Below, piece by piece: positions 1 through 10,605 of a stretch of DNA of 43,129 nucleotides. The notes under the pieces were generated by a model, which made no database searches, was not told where the DNA came from, and saw nothing but the letters and a program-made list of their open reading frames with translations. This DNA is from Diphasiastrum complanatum (Eukaryota; Streptophyta; Lycopodiopsida; Lycopodiales; Lycopodiaceae), in assembly GCA_029204225.1 (NCBI GenBank), contig CM055105.1, forward strand, positions 11,172,601 to 11,215,729. The letters run 5' to 3'. Positions within the stretch are counted from its first letter, which is position 1. The number at the start of each line of letters is the position of its first letter. Position numbers and translations under genes: made by a program.

Positions 1-84
1 ATTAATATGAAAAGCTAGAGCATATAAGTTGATTCAGAAGTGGATGTATGAAGAGCTTGAATATTAGAAGAATAACAATGGATG

Positions 85-245
85 AGTTTGTAAGATAGCC
101 ACTTCTTCTCCCAAACGCTAGAACTTTCCGGGATTTGTCAAGAAAAGTGTGGCCGTCTATATTGAATTCGACCCTCCATCCTGAATCAATGATTCTGCTA
201 ACTGAGAGTAGATTTTTGGTCACCTTGCCGACGAGTGGGGCCAGG
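85..245 (-). pseudogene. Ty1/copia pol fragment (protease/pre-integrase linker)
   Basis: The minus strand encodes a peptide with the core NLLSVSRIIDSGWRVEF, which matches the stretch between protease and the GAG-pre-integrase domain of plant copia polyproteins (usually an NLLSVS motif followed by a hydrophobic strand). No protease DSG motif and no integrase HHCC motif can be read on either side, so this is a scrap of about 50 residues. It ends where the GC-rich block begins. The family call rests on the NLLSVS motif and its context; the lineage is unknown. Confidence 0.6.
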
Positions 246-620
246 CTCCAATTTTTCAAGGGGCCCAGCCCCCCGACTCACCGCAGCGGGTGGGGGTTCC
301 GGGCCAACTTTTCAATGGAGATGGGCCGCAACGGGTTGGGGGGGGGGGGGGGGGGGGGGGGAAGAACCCTTTTCAAGGGATCTGAGATTCAGTGTGCCCG
401 ACCCCCCGCCTCCACCCGCCGCAGCGGGTGGGGCGGGGCCCCCTTCTCAATGAGGGCCGGGGAGGGCAGCCGGGCCAACCCTCTATGGGGTCCCGGCCCA
501 CTTTCATGGGTGGGGGGGCCGCCCCCCTTTCATGGGGCCAACTTTCGTGGGGCCCCGGGCCCCCCCTTTGATGGTTGCCCGACACCCCCACCTGCCACGA
601 TGGGTGAAGGGACTTTCTCT
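246..620. repeat. GC-rich degenerate reiterated block with long G run
   Basis: This block is far richer in G+C than the rest of the window. A motif like CTTTTCAA(T)GGG or CTTTCATGGGG recurs near 253, 309, 368, 443, 499, 527, 541 and 565. CCGCAGCGGGTGGG occurs twice, near 281 and 420. An unbroken G run covers about 339-361. The frames open across it are artefacts of composition. No gene, rRNA or known satellite was recognised. Confidence 0.6.
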
Positions 621-671
621 TTTTTTAAAAAAAAAATTAGAATTATTATACATATATGAATATATGATAGT

Positions 672-693
672 GTATATATATATATATATATAT
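672..693. repeat. (TA)n microsatellite
   Basis: An alternating TA run, preceded by A-rich sequence (about 628-640) and followed by more degenerate TA-rich sequence to about 722. Confidence 0.85.
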
Positions 694-760
694 GAATATA
701 CGATAAGATATATATGTATATATTAGAGCTATTTTAGAGAGAGAATGTCGCCATGCCCTC

Positions 761-820
761 AAAAATGTCACGCTCTGCCCACCAAAAATGTCACGCTCTG
801 CCCGCAACAAAATGTCACGC
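761..820. repeat. Three short tandem copies, about 20-24 bp
   Basis: AAAATGTCACGCTCTGCCC occurs twice in full, and a third copy matches through AAAATGTCACGC. Spacers of 3-5 bases separate them. A diverged precursor (GAATGTCGCCATGCCC) lies just upstream at about 742-757. No function is evident. Confidence 0.75.
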
Positions 821-972
821 TTTTTACAACGCAAAAAGTTAAAAAACGATTGAAAGGTCCTATGCCTGTGAAAAATAAGACATAGAAGCCTTTTTTTTTT
901 TGGGCGCACGCACACACAATTTCAAATTCTACCCCCCGCCCGAGCGCGTGCTCTCTCTCTTTCTCTCAATCG

Positions 973-974
<2 letters not shown>

Positions 975-1048
<74 letters not shown>
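975..1048. repeat. (TC)n microsatellite, about 74 bp
   Basis: An uninterrupted dinucleotide run, with shorter CT-rich sequence on both sides. Leu-Ser and Arg-Glu frames through it are compositional. Confidence 0.95.
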
Positions 1049-1052
<4 letters not shown>

Positions 1053-1067
1053 GCGAGCAGGCGGGAT

Positions 1068-1216
1068 GCGGGTCTCTCTCTCCATCGTCTTCTTGCTCTC
1101 TTCTTTTTTATTGCATCCGCCAACTGCAATATCCATAGCATGGGCGGGTCTCTCTCTCCATCGTCTTCTTGCTCTCTTCTTTATGATTGCATCCGGCAAC
1201 TACAATATCCATATGC
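1068..1216 (+). repeat. 76-bp tandem duplication
   Basis: Two adjacent copies (1068-1143 and 1144-1216) begin with GCGGGTCTCTCTCTCCATCG and end with a CAATATCCAT stretch. Copy 1 starts next to an ATG and in one frame reads like a hydrophobic signal peptide (MRVSLSIVFLLSSFLL...). It lies upstream of the FLA pseudogene, so it might be a remnant of that gene's signal region, but this is only a suggestion. Confidence 0.8.
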
Positions 1217-1332
1217 ATATCCATGCTACAAGGTAAGGTTTGTAACTTAAGAAGCTTGAATCCTTTTGTTCATGGTTACTTTTACATGATTTCACTCTGC
1301 TCTAAATTTGTTAACTACTGTTCACATTCTTC

Positions 1333-1334
<2 letters not shown>

Positions 1335-1404
<70 letters not shown>
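1335..1404. repeat. (CT)n microsatellite, 70 bp
   Basis: An uninterrupted CT run that ends directly against the FLA-like coding sequence. In the frame of that sequence it reads (Leu-Ser)n. Confidence 0.95.
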
Positions 1405-1406
<2 letters not shown>

Positions 1407-1819
1407 ATCACGACTTCTTGGTAGATCAGAACATCACCGCCATTCCAGATCAAAACCTAGAATACTCCGTCCTCAACAGCCTCTTGAATTGACTGGAGTT
1501 GCCTCCGAGATCAACAGCCACAACAACCTCAACCTCCTCGCTATAGACAACGCAGCCCTTGCTCCAGTGGCTGTGCGCCTGGGCAACGACCTCACCCTCA
1601 ACCGGGTTGCAGACATTTCGCGCTATTGCAGTAGAGCCAGCTCTCCAATGGCATGACCCTCAGTCCACAGGTAGAGCAGTAGGGCAGCTCAGGTTTGTAA
1701 ATCTCATATATGGATCAAGCGGCAGCGTGAACGTGGGCCTACCCGTTAAAGGAACTGGATTCAACACAAACATTTTCAAACAAGTTCAAAATGTTTCCTA
1801 TAATATCTCTTTTGAATAA
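1405..1819 (+). pseudogene. Fasciclin-like arabinogalactan protein (FLA) domain, frameshifted
   Basis: FLAs are GPI-anchored plant cell-wall and plasma-membrane glycoproteins with fasciclin adhesion domains. Three frames together cover one domain. The first has QNITAIPDQNLEYSVLNSLL (equivalent to the HNIT..IL...P.F..FN..L start). The second has GVASEINSHNNLNLLAIDNA (the A.EIN....TVLA..N.A region). The third has STGRAVGQLRFVNL, then a V-G stretch and VQNVSYNISFE (the TG.A.G..GFVN...KVGF and PYNIS end). The combined 415 bp is about the length of one fasciclin domain. At least two frameshifts (about 1485-1495 and 1610-1640) and a stop at 1817-1819 show it is broken. No signal peptide, AGP Pro-rich region or second domain is visible. 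The identification is from motif memory, not a search. Confidence 0.7.
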
Positions 1820-1828
1820 ATATAGTTT

Positions 1829-1948
1829 TATGGAACACATTCGTTTGAATCACAATATTATGGAATACCTTCATATAAATCATAATGTTACGGAATTGCT
1901 TCGTCTTAACTGCAATATTATGGAATGCCTTTCTCTGAATCGCAATAT
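1829..1948 (+). repeat. Four tandem 30-bp units
   Basis: Four units of exactly 30 bp start at 1829, 1859, 1889 and 1919, with consensus TATGGAATNCCTTCGTCTGA followed by ATCGCAATAT. They begin right after the FLA pseudogene stop. The unit length is a multiple of three, but the frame is not conserved in a meaningful way. Confidence 0.85.
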
Positions 1949-2319
1949 AAGTATGAGATGACTTCACTGAATTACATGATTGTTCATGAACTGAAGTTGT
2001 TGTAACAGTGGCTGGATTGTCTCAATCAGTGTCCGAATTGTGCGTTTTGTTTTCATTTAGTCATTTTATGGAGTCTTTAGTCTGAGCCACGTTGGATGCT
2101 ATGCTACGAATTCTAGATTGCCAAGTAAAAGAATGGATCAAAGATTTTGGCCTTACCGTTGGTCATCACAATTTTGACTCTACGGTTTGGAAGGTTGCAA
2201 TTTTCTTCCTTTGAGACTTGGAATCGTTATGAGCCGCATGCAAGCCCTTTGCAGTGCGGTTGCAGTTTAGTTGAAATGCGGTTTCTGCCTGTGGTAGATT
2301 CCTTTGTATTTCTACAGGC
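1949..2319. other. No recognisable feature
   Basis: Unique-looking sequence between the 30-bp repeat and the minisatellite. The open frames are short and resemble nothing I recognise. Confidence 0.5.
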
Positions 2320-3055
2320 AAGTCCCTGAACCATCCATCGTTGAACCATCGTTGAAACATCATTGAAGCACTGATACAGATGTTATAGCATCCATCGTTG
2401 AACCATCGTTGAAACATCGTTGAAGCACTGATATGGATGTTATAGCACCCATCGTTGGAACCATCGTTATAATTATAATGCTATTATTTTATAGCAGCCA
2501 TCGTTGAAACATCGTTATAGCATCATTGAACCATCGTTATAACACCAAATCAAATCACCAAATCCTTGAACATCCATCATTGAACCATTGTTATAGCATC
2601 ATTGAACCATCGTTATAACACCAAATTGTTGAACCTCGTTATAACACCAAATCAAATCTCTGAACCATCGTTGAAGCACCGTTGAAGCACTGATACAGAT
2701 GTTATAGCATCCATCGTTGAAACATCGTTGAAGCACTGATACGGATGTTATAGCATCCATCGTTGAACCATCGTTATAATAGTAATGTTATTATGCTATA
2801 GCATCCATCGTTGAAACATCCATCATTAGAAACATCCATCGCTGAACCATCGTTGAACTATCCATCGTTGAACCATCGTTATAGCATCGTTGAACCATCG
2901 TTATAACACCAAATTGTTATATCAGAAACCATCATTGATATAACACCAAATCATTGAAACATCCATTGTTGAAACATCCATCGTTGAAGCACTGATATAG
3001 ATGTTATAACATCCATTGTTGAACCATCGTTAGCAACATATCTTGCCCTAGCATT
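2320..3055. repeat. CATCGTTGAA-type minisatellite with higher-order units
   Basis: Over 700 bp is built from variants of CCATCGTTGAA and CCATCGTTATA. They are arranged in larger blocks that also contain GAAGCACTGATA, GGATGTTATAGCATC and ATAACACCAAAT. The blocks recur at irregular intervals (for example near 2367, 2420, 2687, 2725 and 2985), so this is a diverged higher-order array rather than a clean tandem. No coding frame runs through it. Confidence 0.85.
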
Positions 3056-3150
3056 ATTATCATAGCAACGTATCTTGCGTTAGTATTATTATTATAACAC
3101 CAAATTGTTGACAAATGTTTCTCACCTTTTCAAAATGAGCCGAAGAAATT

Positions 3151-3303
<153 letters not shown>

Positions 3304-3394
3304 TATGTAGTCGTCGTGGTCTGCATCACTTGCTATATGATATAGTCACTCCAGATTCCTGCTTACGTGCATAAATTCAAGCACCAATGCCTTT

Positions 3395-3848
<454 letters not shown>

Positions 3849-3861
3849 TCACGGTTCTTCT

Positions 3862-4131
3862 CTGGGAAGACCATGTTTGAGGACTGCGCAAGTAGTACAC
3901 AACTGGAGTACGGGGAAACTCACCTTTGAAAACAGAGAGCAAGCTGTAAAGGTCGATCCAACCACCTGGGCGGTGAAACCTATTGCATCCAAGGCTGATG
4001 ACGGATCATCCACAATAGATCACACGATAGATCGCCCAAGGCGAGCCAAGGGTGGTCACTACGATTCAGAGACGGATGTTGTGAGATGGACGGATGCATT
4101 AGCAACGATTGACTGCCGAGCATGTCAATGA
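3862..4131 (+). pseudogene. Ty3/gypsy (Athila/Tat-type) protease-downstream fragment, related to element B
   Basis: The frame reads GRPCLRTAQVVHNWSTGKLT and continues to DALATIDC. It aligns along its whole length with element B at about 20874-21130 (GRPWLRVAQVIHNWGTRKIT ... EALAKIDC). That is the LLGRPWL end of the retroviral-type protease plus the linker before RT. The fragment starts immediately after the CT microsatellite and stops with TGA where it meets a truncated copia LTR. It differs from B at many residues, so it is a separate family member. Confidence 0.85.
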
Positions 4132-4156
4132 GTAGGAGTAAGACTAAAGTCCAACA
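4132..4156 (-). mobile_element. Truncated 3' LTR start of a copia element
   Basis: Reading the minus strand, the purine run GGGAGAGAG is followed by TGTTGGACTTTAG, a typical polypurine tract to LTR start. Only about 25 bp of the LTR remain before the gypsy fragment on the other side. Confidence 0.5.
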
Positions 4157-4740
4157 CTCTCTCCCTTAAGCTAACTGCTGTGAATCTGAACTCAAATTGA
4201 GATTTAATAATTCTACCAGAGTAGAATGTTTATCCCTTGGAAATGCTTTTGTTAAAATGTTAGCCAACATACTGTCTATGTGACAGTAACTTGGTGCAAC
4301 GGCTTCGTTCTGAACTTTCTCTTTGAGAAAATGAAGTTGAACCTCTGTATGCTTGGTTCAATAACAGAGCTATACAACTCTGGTTGTCGCACTGGAGTAT
4401 AGTTGGACCGATCTGTGGGAATCTCAGATCCTGTAGTAGTCTTCTAAGCCATAAAATCTCCTTTACTGCTGATGTAGCTGCAACAAATTTTGATTCCGTA
4501 GAGGATAATAAAATGCATTTATGCTTTCTGCTATTCCATGGAATGGGTCCTCCTGCAAGAAAACAAATGTAGCTAGAGGTGTATTTTCTGGTATCTACGT
4601 CTCCTGCCCAGTCTAATCAGAATAGGTAATCAATGAGAGTGCAGCTTCTGTATTTCTGTTGTAACTCAAGGCATAGTGCTTTGAGGCTTGAATGTACTTC
4701 AGAACTCTTTGCAGGGCTTTCCACTCAGAGCCGTACAAAA
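4157..4740 (-). pseudogene. Ty1/copia RNase H and C-terminal pol remnant
   Basis: The minus strand reads, in order, a degenerate DWAGDVDTRKYTSSYICFL, a WNSRKHKCILLSSTE stretch, AATSAVKEILWLRRLL, ILQCDNQSCIAL and a HIDSMLANILTKAFPRD tail. This is the order of plant copia RNase H: the DWAGD strand, SS(R/K)KQ, LSSTEAE, the CDNQSAI motif and the LADIFTKAL tail. Several stops and a frameshift near 4345 break it. The polypurine tract and LTR start follow at 4156-4170, so this is the true 3' end of one element. Its RT and everything upstream are missing. Confidence 0.85.
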
Positions 4741-5309
4741 ATTGCTTAGGGATTTTGAACAACGACGGACCACAATGTATGGATGTAGATACTATTGTTC
4801 ATGCATGGAAATCAAGGGCAAAAAAAACAATTAAAGCACACGGCTATACTGTGGAAAAATCAACATCTATTCTAGAAATATCAGTGGCACACATCAAAGA
4901 ATACCTCCTACATTCATTTTTTGTGCATTGACCATACAATTCAATTATCTCAAGCATTTAATGTGCACATAAGAGTATAACAAAATGTATCCATCTTTAA
5001 GAGATGAGAAGCTGGATCTTGAAAGTGTTAGCCATAGTGTACTTTAACACTAGAGTAAATCATACACAAAAGTGTGCATTTCAAGCACTTATTCAAAAAA
5101 TCATATCTCATGAACTATGATGAATCACATCAAATCCTTTCCCATGTGTGTTCTTCATATATACATTTACTAATTAAAAATTTTGAGACCTTCATTTTGA
5201 GCAACTTATGTGTAAGATATGATGTGTCAAACATGTGGGGGGTACTGATGAAACTTCAATATTTTCATATATGGGACTACATTGTTGTGAATTTTACATT
5301 CAATTTTTA
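4741..5309. other. No recognisable feature
   Basis: AT-rich sequence. An open frame at 4692-4931 overlaps the copia relic on the opposite strand and shows no domain I recognise. A shorter version of the downstream repeat theme (calls to 'tcatgaactatgatgaatca') begins near 5100 but is not a clear copy. Confidence 0.5.
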
Positions 5310-5840
5310 TCCTGTCTATTCTAAAAAATCCTATATGATTATAGAAACATGCTATCAAAAAAAAATTGAATTTGGAGATCTATAGAAATAGATACGTGCA
5401 TTCAAAGTTACCCTTTTAAGTGTTGATAAAAATCACCACAATTGGAAATATCATATATGAGTGTAGAATACCATGATTTTTACAATATTTTTTTTGCTTT
5501 GTCTACTTTAAAAAGTATTATATGACCATAGATACATGTCTTTCAATTTTTTTCAATTTGGAGTTATGTAGAAATTGATATGTGCATCTAAAGTTACCCA
5601 TGTCAAGTGCTGAAAAGTATTGAAATGTGCTAGAAAGATTCAGCTCTTTTGGAGGCGCTTTTTACAACTCTTCTTTGGCTGTCTACTTTCAAAAATCCTT
5701 TATGACCATAGAAACATGTCTACAAAAAAAAAATTCAAATCTGGAGTCCTATAGAGATATATACGTCCACCTAAAGTTACCCATGTGAAGTGCTGAAAAG
5801 TGCTGAAAATTGAAGTTTTTTGGGGGCAAATTGCCATCAA
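5310..5840. repeat. Three diverged copies of a unit of about 180 bp
   Basis: Copies start near 5311, 5498 and 5677. Each runs in the same order through CTGTCTA(C/T)TCTAAAAA, an AT-rich TATGA(C/T)(C/T)ATAGA(A/T)ACATG stretch, an A/T run, a TTGGAG...TATAGA segment, GATA(C/T)GTGCATC and AAAGTTACCCATGT.AAGTG. Spacings are about 187 and 179 bp. The length is near a nucleosome repeat and typical of plant satellites, but three diverged copies alone do not make a satellite array. Confidence 0.75.
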
Positions 5841-7559
5841 TTGAATGAAATTTTTTTTGAAGTCTTCCAATACCACATTGAAGAGTCAAGTCTAGTTCCA
5901 CATACAATTGAAAGATTGAAATTTCAATCATTTGATGGCATGTTATGTCTTGTCAAGTGACCAAGAGTTTTATGCACATTTTTGTGCGCACGCACACAAA
6001 AATGTGCTGAAAACAACTCTAGTATTAACACCATGGTGAAGATTAGAGCATGAAACAATAATTCAATATAAGAAACCTTACGGGCCTTGCCTATGAATCC
6101 TTACTAGCTCCTTCCATAATACATTCACTGATCATATAGAAAACGAAAAGCACAAGAAGTTAAATAAAACTTAAAACTAAGCATGTCTAATTATTACAGT
6201 AATAGCTTAAGTGGCTAGTGATGTGGCACCCTTTTGACTCCTCTTGCTAGCTCTTGATTTTGTTAATCATAAAGGAGAAGGTCACATCTTTAACATCTTA
6301 ATCTAACCTTAAACCTAACCTATTATTTTCCTAAAATTAAGGCCCATGAATCATGATTTCACGTCTTCCACCTCTTACTCAAATTCCATGAATTACTCAT
6401 TGAATTGCTAATTTGTAGCAATCAAACCTACAAGTAGATAGCCTCAAGTTTTGGGCCGATAAGTACTTCAAAATCAATGAACACATGATGGCTAATATGG
6501 ACAACTTGTGGCCAAGTGATCTCAACCAAGAGATATGACCAAAATCTTTCATAACAATATCATGACCACAAGATTTTTAGATCTAAAGATTTGAAAAAAA
6601 TCACTCTGAATATGGAACATATACGTATTAAAAAAGTGATAAAAAATCATGAATGTATCACAACAACAAAATTTGACTTTCTATAATAATAAAAAATGAA
6701 CTTAACAATGATGTTCACCATCAATTTTCTAAATTCACACACATATCCACAATATTCACCTAAAAAATATGCAAAATAAATTAAATCCATAACGTCTTTT
6801 GTGCTAGCAATGTGAATTATTGAATGAATAGGATTATTCTCGTTCCACTCTTTCAAAGACACATACCTCATCAAGCTTACCACTTGTTACCAATGGCATT
6901 GAAATTTCAAAACCAAGCTCCCTTTTGCACAAAGCTTCCATGGTCTTGAGATTTGGGTGCTCCAATCAAAAGAACTTCTGTGGTAGCCATGCTTTTGCTA
7001 CTCATGTTAGGTGGGGTCATTTTGGAGCAACACCTTTCTCCAATATCGTTTGGAGCACCAAACGGGCTTCATGAGATTGTTGGGCTTCTTTAAGAACAAA
7101 GGTCTACTTCTAATCCAAAGGCACATAGTAATCAAAGCCCAACTATGAGTAAAAGCATTAGACTGTGAAAATTTTCTATATAACATCATTGATATATAAT
7201 TTTCTATATATTGTCATTAATTTTCTATATGATGTCATTAATTTTCTTTTTGTCTTGTGTGGATTGGGTGGACAATTTGTCAGCGTGATCGTTGCCAAAA
7301 TGTAAAGCAACTAAATCTCAAAGATGAGAAATGATCACATTACTCGTATTTTTTATGGCCCCACCATTGGGGGTTAGCATTATAATAAACACTACAAGCT
7401 CAAATGACTACAACCAGCTCTAAAGTTCTAATAGTGATACATTTATGACCCTACTCTCTAGTCCCGTCTCTAGACTATGAAAATTGGATAATGATTATAA
7501 CCACACAAGCAGAGTACCCTTCCAGGGTGATCACCATGCTAGTCCATGAACAAATGAGG
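5841..7559. other. No recognisable feature; AT-rich intergenic sequence
   Basis: I read this on both strands and found no domain, tRNA or clear LTR. Open frames are at most 78 codons and A/T driven. The only small pattern is a repeated ATTTTCTATAT(A/G)(A/T)TGTCATTA at about 7197-7245 (three copies of about 25 bp). Confidence 0.5.
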
Positions 7560-9170
7560 AATGGCGATTCAACAGCCTTTGACAGAGCAGAAAATCAAGC
7601 ACTATTCATCAAGAAAGGCTTCAAAGGAAAAAAAGAAGAAACCAACAAAGAAAGAAAATAAAAATCAGAACAAACAATAGCCGAATTCAAATGAAGTATC
7701 ATCTTAAAAAACAAACAAAAGGCGTTCTGCAAGTATTGTAAAAAAAAAAAACGATGAGATTCAAGATTGTAGGATCTTGAAATCAACAATAACAAGAAAA
7801 AGCAAGCTGATCAACAACAGGTTAAAACTGTAGAAGCCATTCAAGAAGCAGACAATGAGGAGGATCATTCAATCTTCATGAAAAAGCATGAAGACATTCA
7901 AGATCACCAATCTTGGAATCTTGATTCAGGTGGAACTTAACCATGAAGAATGATTCCATCACTGCCGATTCTATGGTACAAATAAGTTCGTAGTCTTCTA
8001 CATGTACCAAATATGCAAAAGAATGTACTTGCAATTAGAAAAATAGCATATTTAGAATACAAAGTAGAATTTCATTCATATTCTTGTACTAACCTAGATA
8101 GAAATCAAGAGATACTTGCACTTGGAAAAAGGCAAAGATATGTTTACAAACTTAGTTATTATTTTGATTCTTCTTCTCAAGGATTACATGCTACAACTTT
8201 TGAGCCCAATAAGGATCTACTTTGGCATTATAGATTGGGCCACCTCAACTATTAAACATTATGCACAATTCTGATTAGAAATTAATTTAGGATCTAGATT
8301 GTTCTAGCAATAAGAGTCATCATGTTTGTGAAAGTTTTCTTTTAGAAAAACATGCTAGAACACCATTTAAATCAGAACATGCTCATATTTCAAAAGATTC
8401 GTTAGACATTGTACAAATTGATTTATGTGGAGCCATGGATAATCCTTCTTTAGGAGGAGCCAAATACTTTTTGATGTTTATAGATGATTTCTCTAGAAGA
8501 GCTATAGTATATTTTCTTAAGTAAAAAGCAGAAGTGTTCAAGTTCTTTAAGGTATTCAAAGAGCAGGTTGAGATTCAAACTAGCATAAAATTGAAGGCCA
8601 TAAGCATAGATGGTAAAGTGAATAATCTTAGTTGGATTCCTAAACCACTGTCAAAGTCGAGGAATTTCTAGACAATTCATGAATTCATACTCTCCATAGT
8701 CCAATAGACTAGCGAAAAGGAGGAATAGGACCTTAGTAAAAAGTGCTAAAAGTATGTTGGTGCATGCATCGTTGTCAAATATTTTTGGAGAGAAGCTATA
8801 GCAACAACCAACTATATTCAGATTTGATATACTTGCAAAATTCTTTGTGACCTTCATAAAAAAGTCAAAAGTATTTGGTCGCATTGCCTATGCTCAAGTT
8901 CCTAAAGAGCTAAGGAAGAAATTTGATGCTACACCAAGCATCAAAACCATATTTGTTGATTATTCCTCATAACTTAAAGGCTATAAGCTATATAACCCTG
9001 AAATTGAAGGAACATTTGTGAGTAGGGATGTCATTTTTCTTGAAGACCAATTTATGAACATAAAGGATGAAGAAAATATATTACTTGTGACTAATGTTAC
9101 TCTTGCTGGGAGTATATTCAAAATTGATTATTCTAACCCAAAAGCTTCAAGAGTGCATTCACTTGATTAG
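7560..9170 (+). pseudogene. Ty1/copia gag-protease-integrase relic, RT missing
   Basis: Domains appear in order across several frames. There is a CCHC knuckle (CKYC...DEIQDC, about 7731-7785) whose His is lost in an A run, then a protease active site as NLDSGGT (about 7917-7938). Next come VPNMQKNVLA (about 8005), the GAG-pre-integrase end LLWHYRLGHLNY (8215-8252), and an integrase core with DIVQIDLCGAMDNPSLGGAK and FLMFIDDFSRRAIVYFLK (8405-8523). The integrase C-terminal piece FGRIAYAQVPKELRKKFDAT...GYKLYNPEIEG (about 8875-9010) follows. Many stops and frameshifts are present. It stops at 9168-9170 before any RT. It lies beyond the P450 3' end in convergent orientation and may have separated the gene from its last exon. 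Confidence 0.85.
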
Positions 9171-9897
9171 TAAGTTAAATGACAAGGAACCTATTCAATA
9201 ATCACAACTCTACATGGTTGGTTGGATCCACAATTGCGTACTTGATCCATGATGGATCCATTTTGAAGCTAATCTTGATGAGCATTGGTATGGGAGCAAA
9301 ACTTGATGTTATCACTCTCTTATGCATGATCTTCTGATGTGAATGCTTAGGAACTTGTTAGTAATCATTGTCTCTGTTAGCAGGCCGTACACTCATTGGT
9401 TTTCACACGTGTGAAGCCTTGTGATCATTAAACTTGATTGTTCCTACTTGGAAGTGTAGTAATTCACAATGAAAGCTAGTTTTAAGTGCTAGTATTGATC
9501 TAGATCAATCATCCAAGTTGCCAATCACTCTTATTGATCTAAAATAGATCTAATTAAGATCCATTTTTTGATTTTTTTATCAAGAATGAATGAGCATTGG
9601 ACTCTTTATTATTGAATTTATTCATCTACTCTCCTAAATCTCATGTTAATCTAGTTCCATTCATATTGCTGCAATTTTACATGGATTGTTGCACAGTCTA
9701 CAAAAATACTCTAGTCTTGAAGGCATGTATCTAGAAACTCAATGGCCTCAATGCAATCAAAGCGTGAAACAATTTGAGTGACAATCGGCGCATTAGAACA
9801 TGCAGATTGTTGTATACTAAAATTACGCATAAATTTTGCACAATTTAATGCACTTGAGAAAGGGATAGCAAAATGCTATCTCAATACTTTAGCATAG
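9171..9897. other. No recognisable feature
   Basis: Intergenic sequence between the copia relic and the 222-bp repeat. I looked on the minus strand for the missing last P450 exon (a PxxGLP-type tail) and did not find it. Confidence 0.5.
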
Positions 9898-10400
9898 GAT
9901 AATAACTTGAAACTTCAATCCAAAAATATTAAACAAGTCCAAAAATTACCCTTCAAGGTCATTCATGACATGAACATTCATTAGTGACTTCAATAAATGT
10001 TAGGCCATTTGTTCGTGTCACACATTAATTTTGAAACCTTGATTGGAAGACCTCCTTGGACTATTGGACTTAAACAATAATCAATTTTCATATTAGGCCA
10101 CATCAATCCATTAGTCAAGGAAAATAACCCAAAACTATAAACCCCAAATATTAAACAAGTTACTACACTTCACTAATGTCGTGACATGAATACCCATTCG
10201 TCACTTCAGTCCTTGTTAGGCCATTTGTTCATGTTGCACATTCTCTTAACTTTGAAACCCTGAGTGGAAGACTCCTTTGACTGTTGGACTAAGTGTCCAA
10301 TAATCAATTCCCTTACTAGGTTGTTTGTTCATGTCATTAACTTTGAAACCTTGATTGGAAGACCTCCTTTTACTATTGGATTTGGCCAATAATCAATTCC
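9898..10400. repeat. Direct repeat of about 222 bp, two copies plus a partial third
   Basis: Copy 1 (about 9898-10120) and copy 2 (about 10121-10311) share AATATTAAACAAGT, a GACATGAA(T/C)A segment, TTAGGCCATTTGTTC(G/A)TGT, TTTGAAACC(T/C)TGA(T/G)TGGAAGA and CAATAATCAATT(C/T)(C/T). A third partial copy (10312-10400) has only the second half. The array lies 200-700 bp downstream of the last P450 exon I could identify. Confidence 0.75.
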
Positions 10401-10605
10401 ATTTTTAGACCTGATGCTCTCCCAACTACACCAAGTCATCACAATAGTTCAAGTGATTACTTGTAATAATGTCATAGCAAAAGTGCACAAAGTGACTTTT
10501 TATTTGTCCTAGTAAATGTTTTTGACACAAACTCTAACAATACATATGTTTGCCTAGAAAGAAAGCTAAATATGTGGAAAGGAGTAAGTGAACTCTTATA
10601 GATAC

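Noticed and set aside
246-620. CpG island or rRNA fragment
   Set aside because: The block is a reiterated G/C-rich motif. No conserved rRNA segment could be read.
929-1141. Arg-Glu and Leu-Ser repeat open frames in CT/AG tracts (also 3060-3329, 3367-4131, 3387-3929)
   Set aside because: Any CT dinucleotide run is open in all frames. Only the unique sequence at 3862-4131 has real homology.
2320-3055. CRISPR-like alternation of repeats and spacers
   Set aside because: Repeats are 11-12 bp, variable and overlapping, the spacers are repeats themselves, and the genome is eukaryotic.
6647-6883. 78-codon minus-strand frame
   Set aside because: AT-rich composition, no motif and no splice context.
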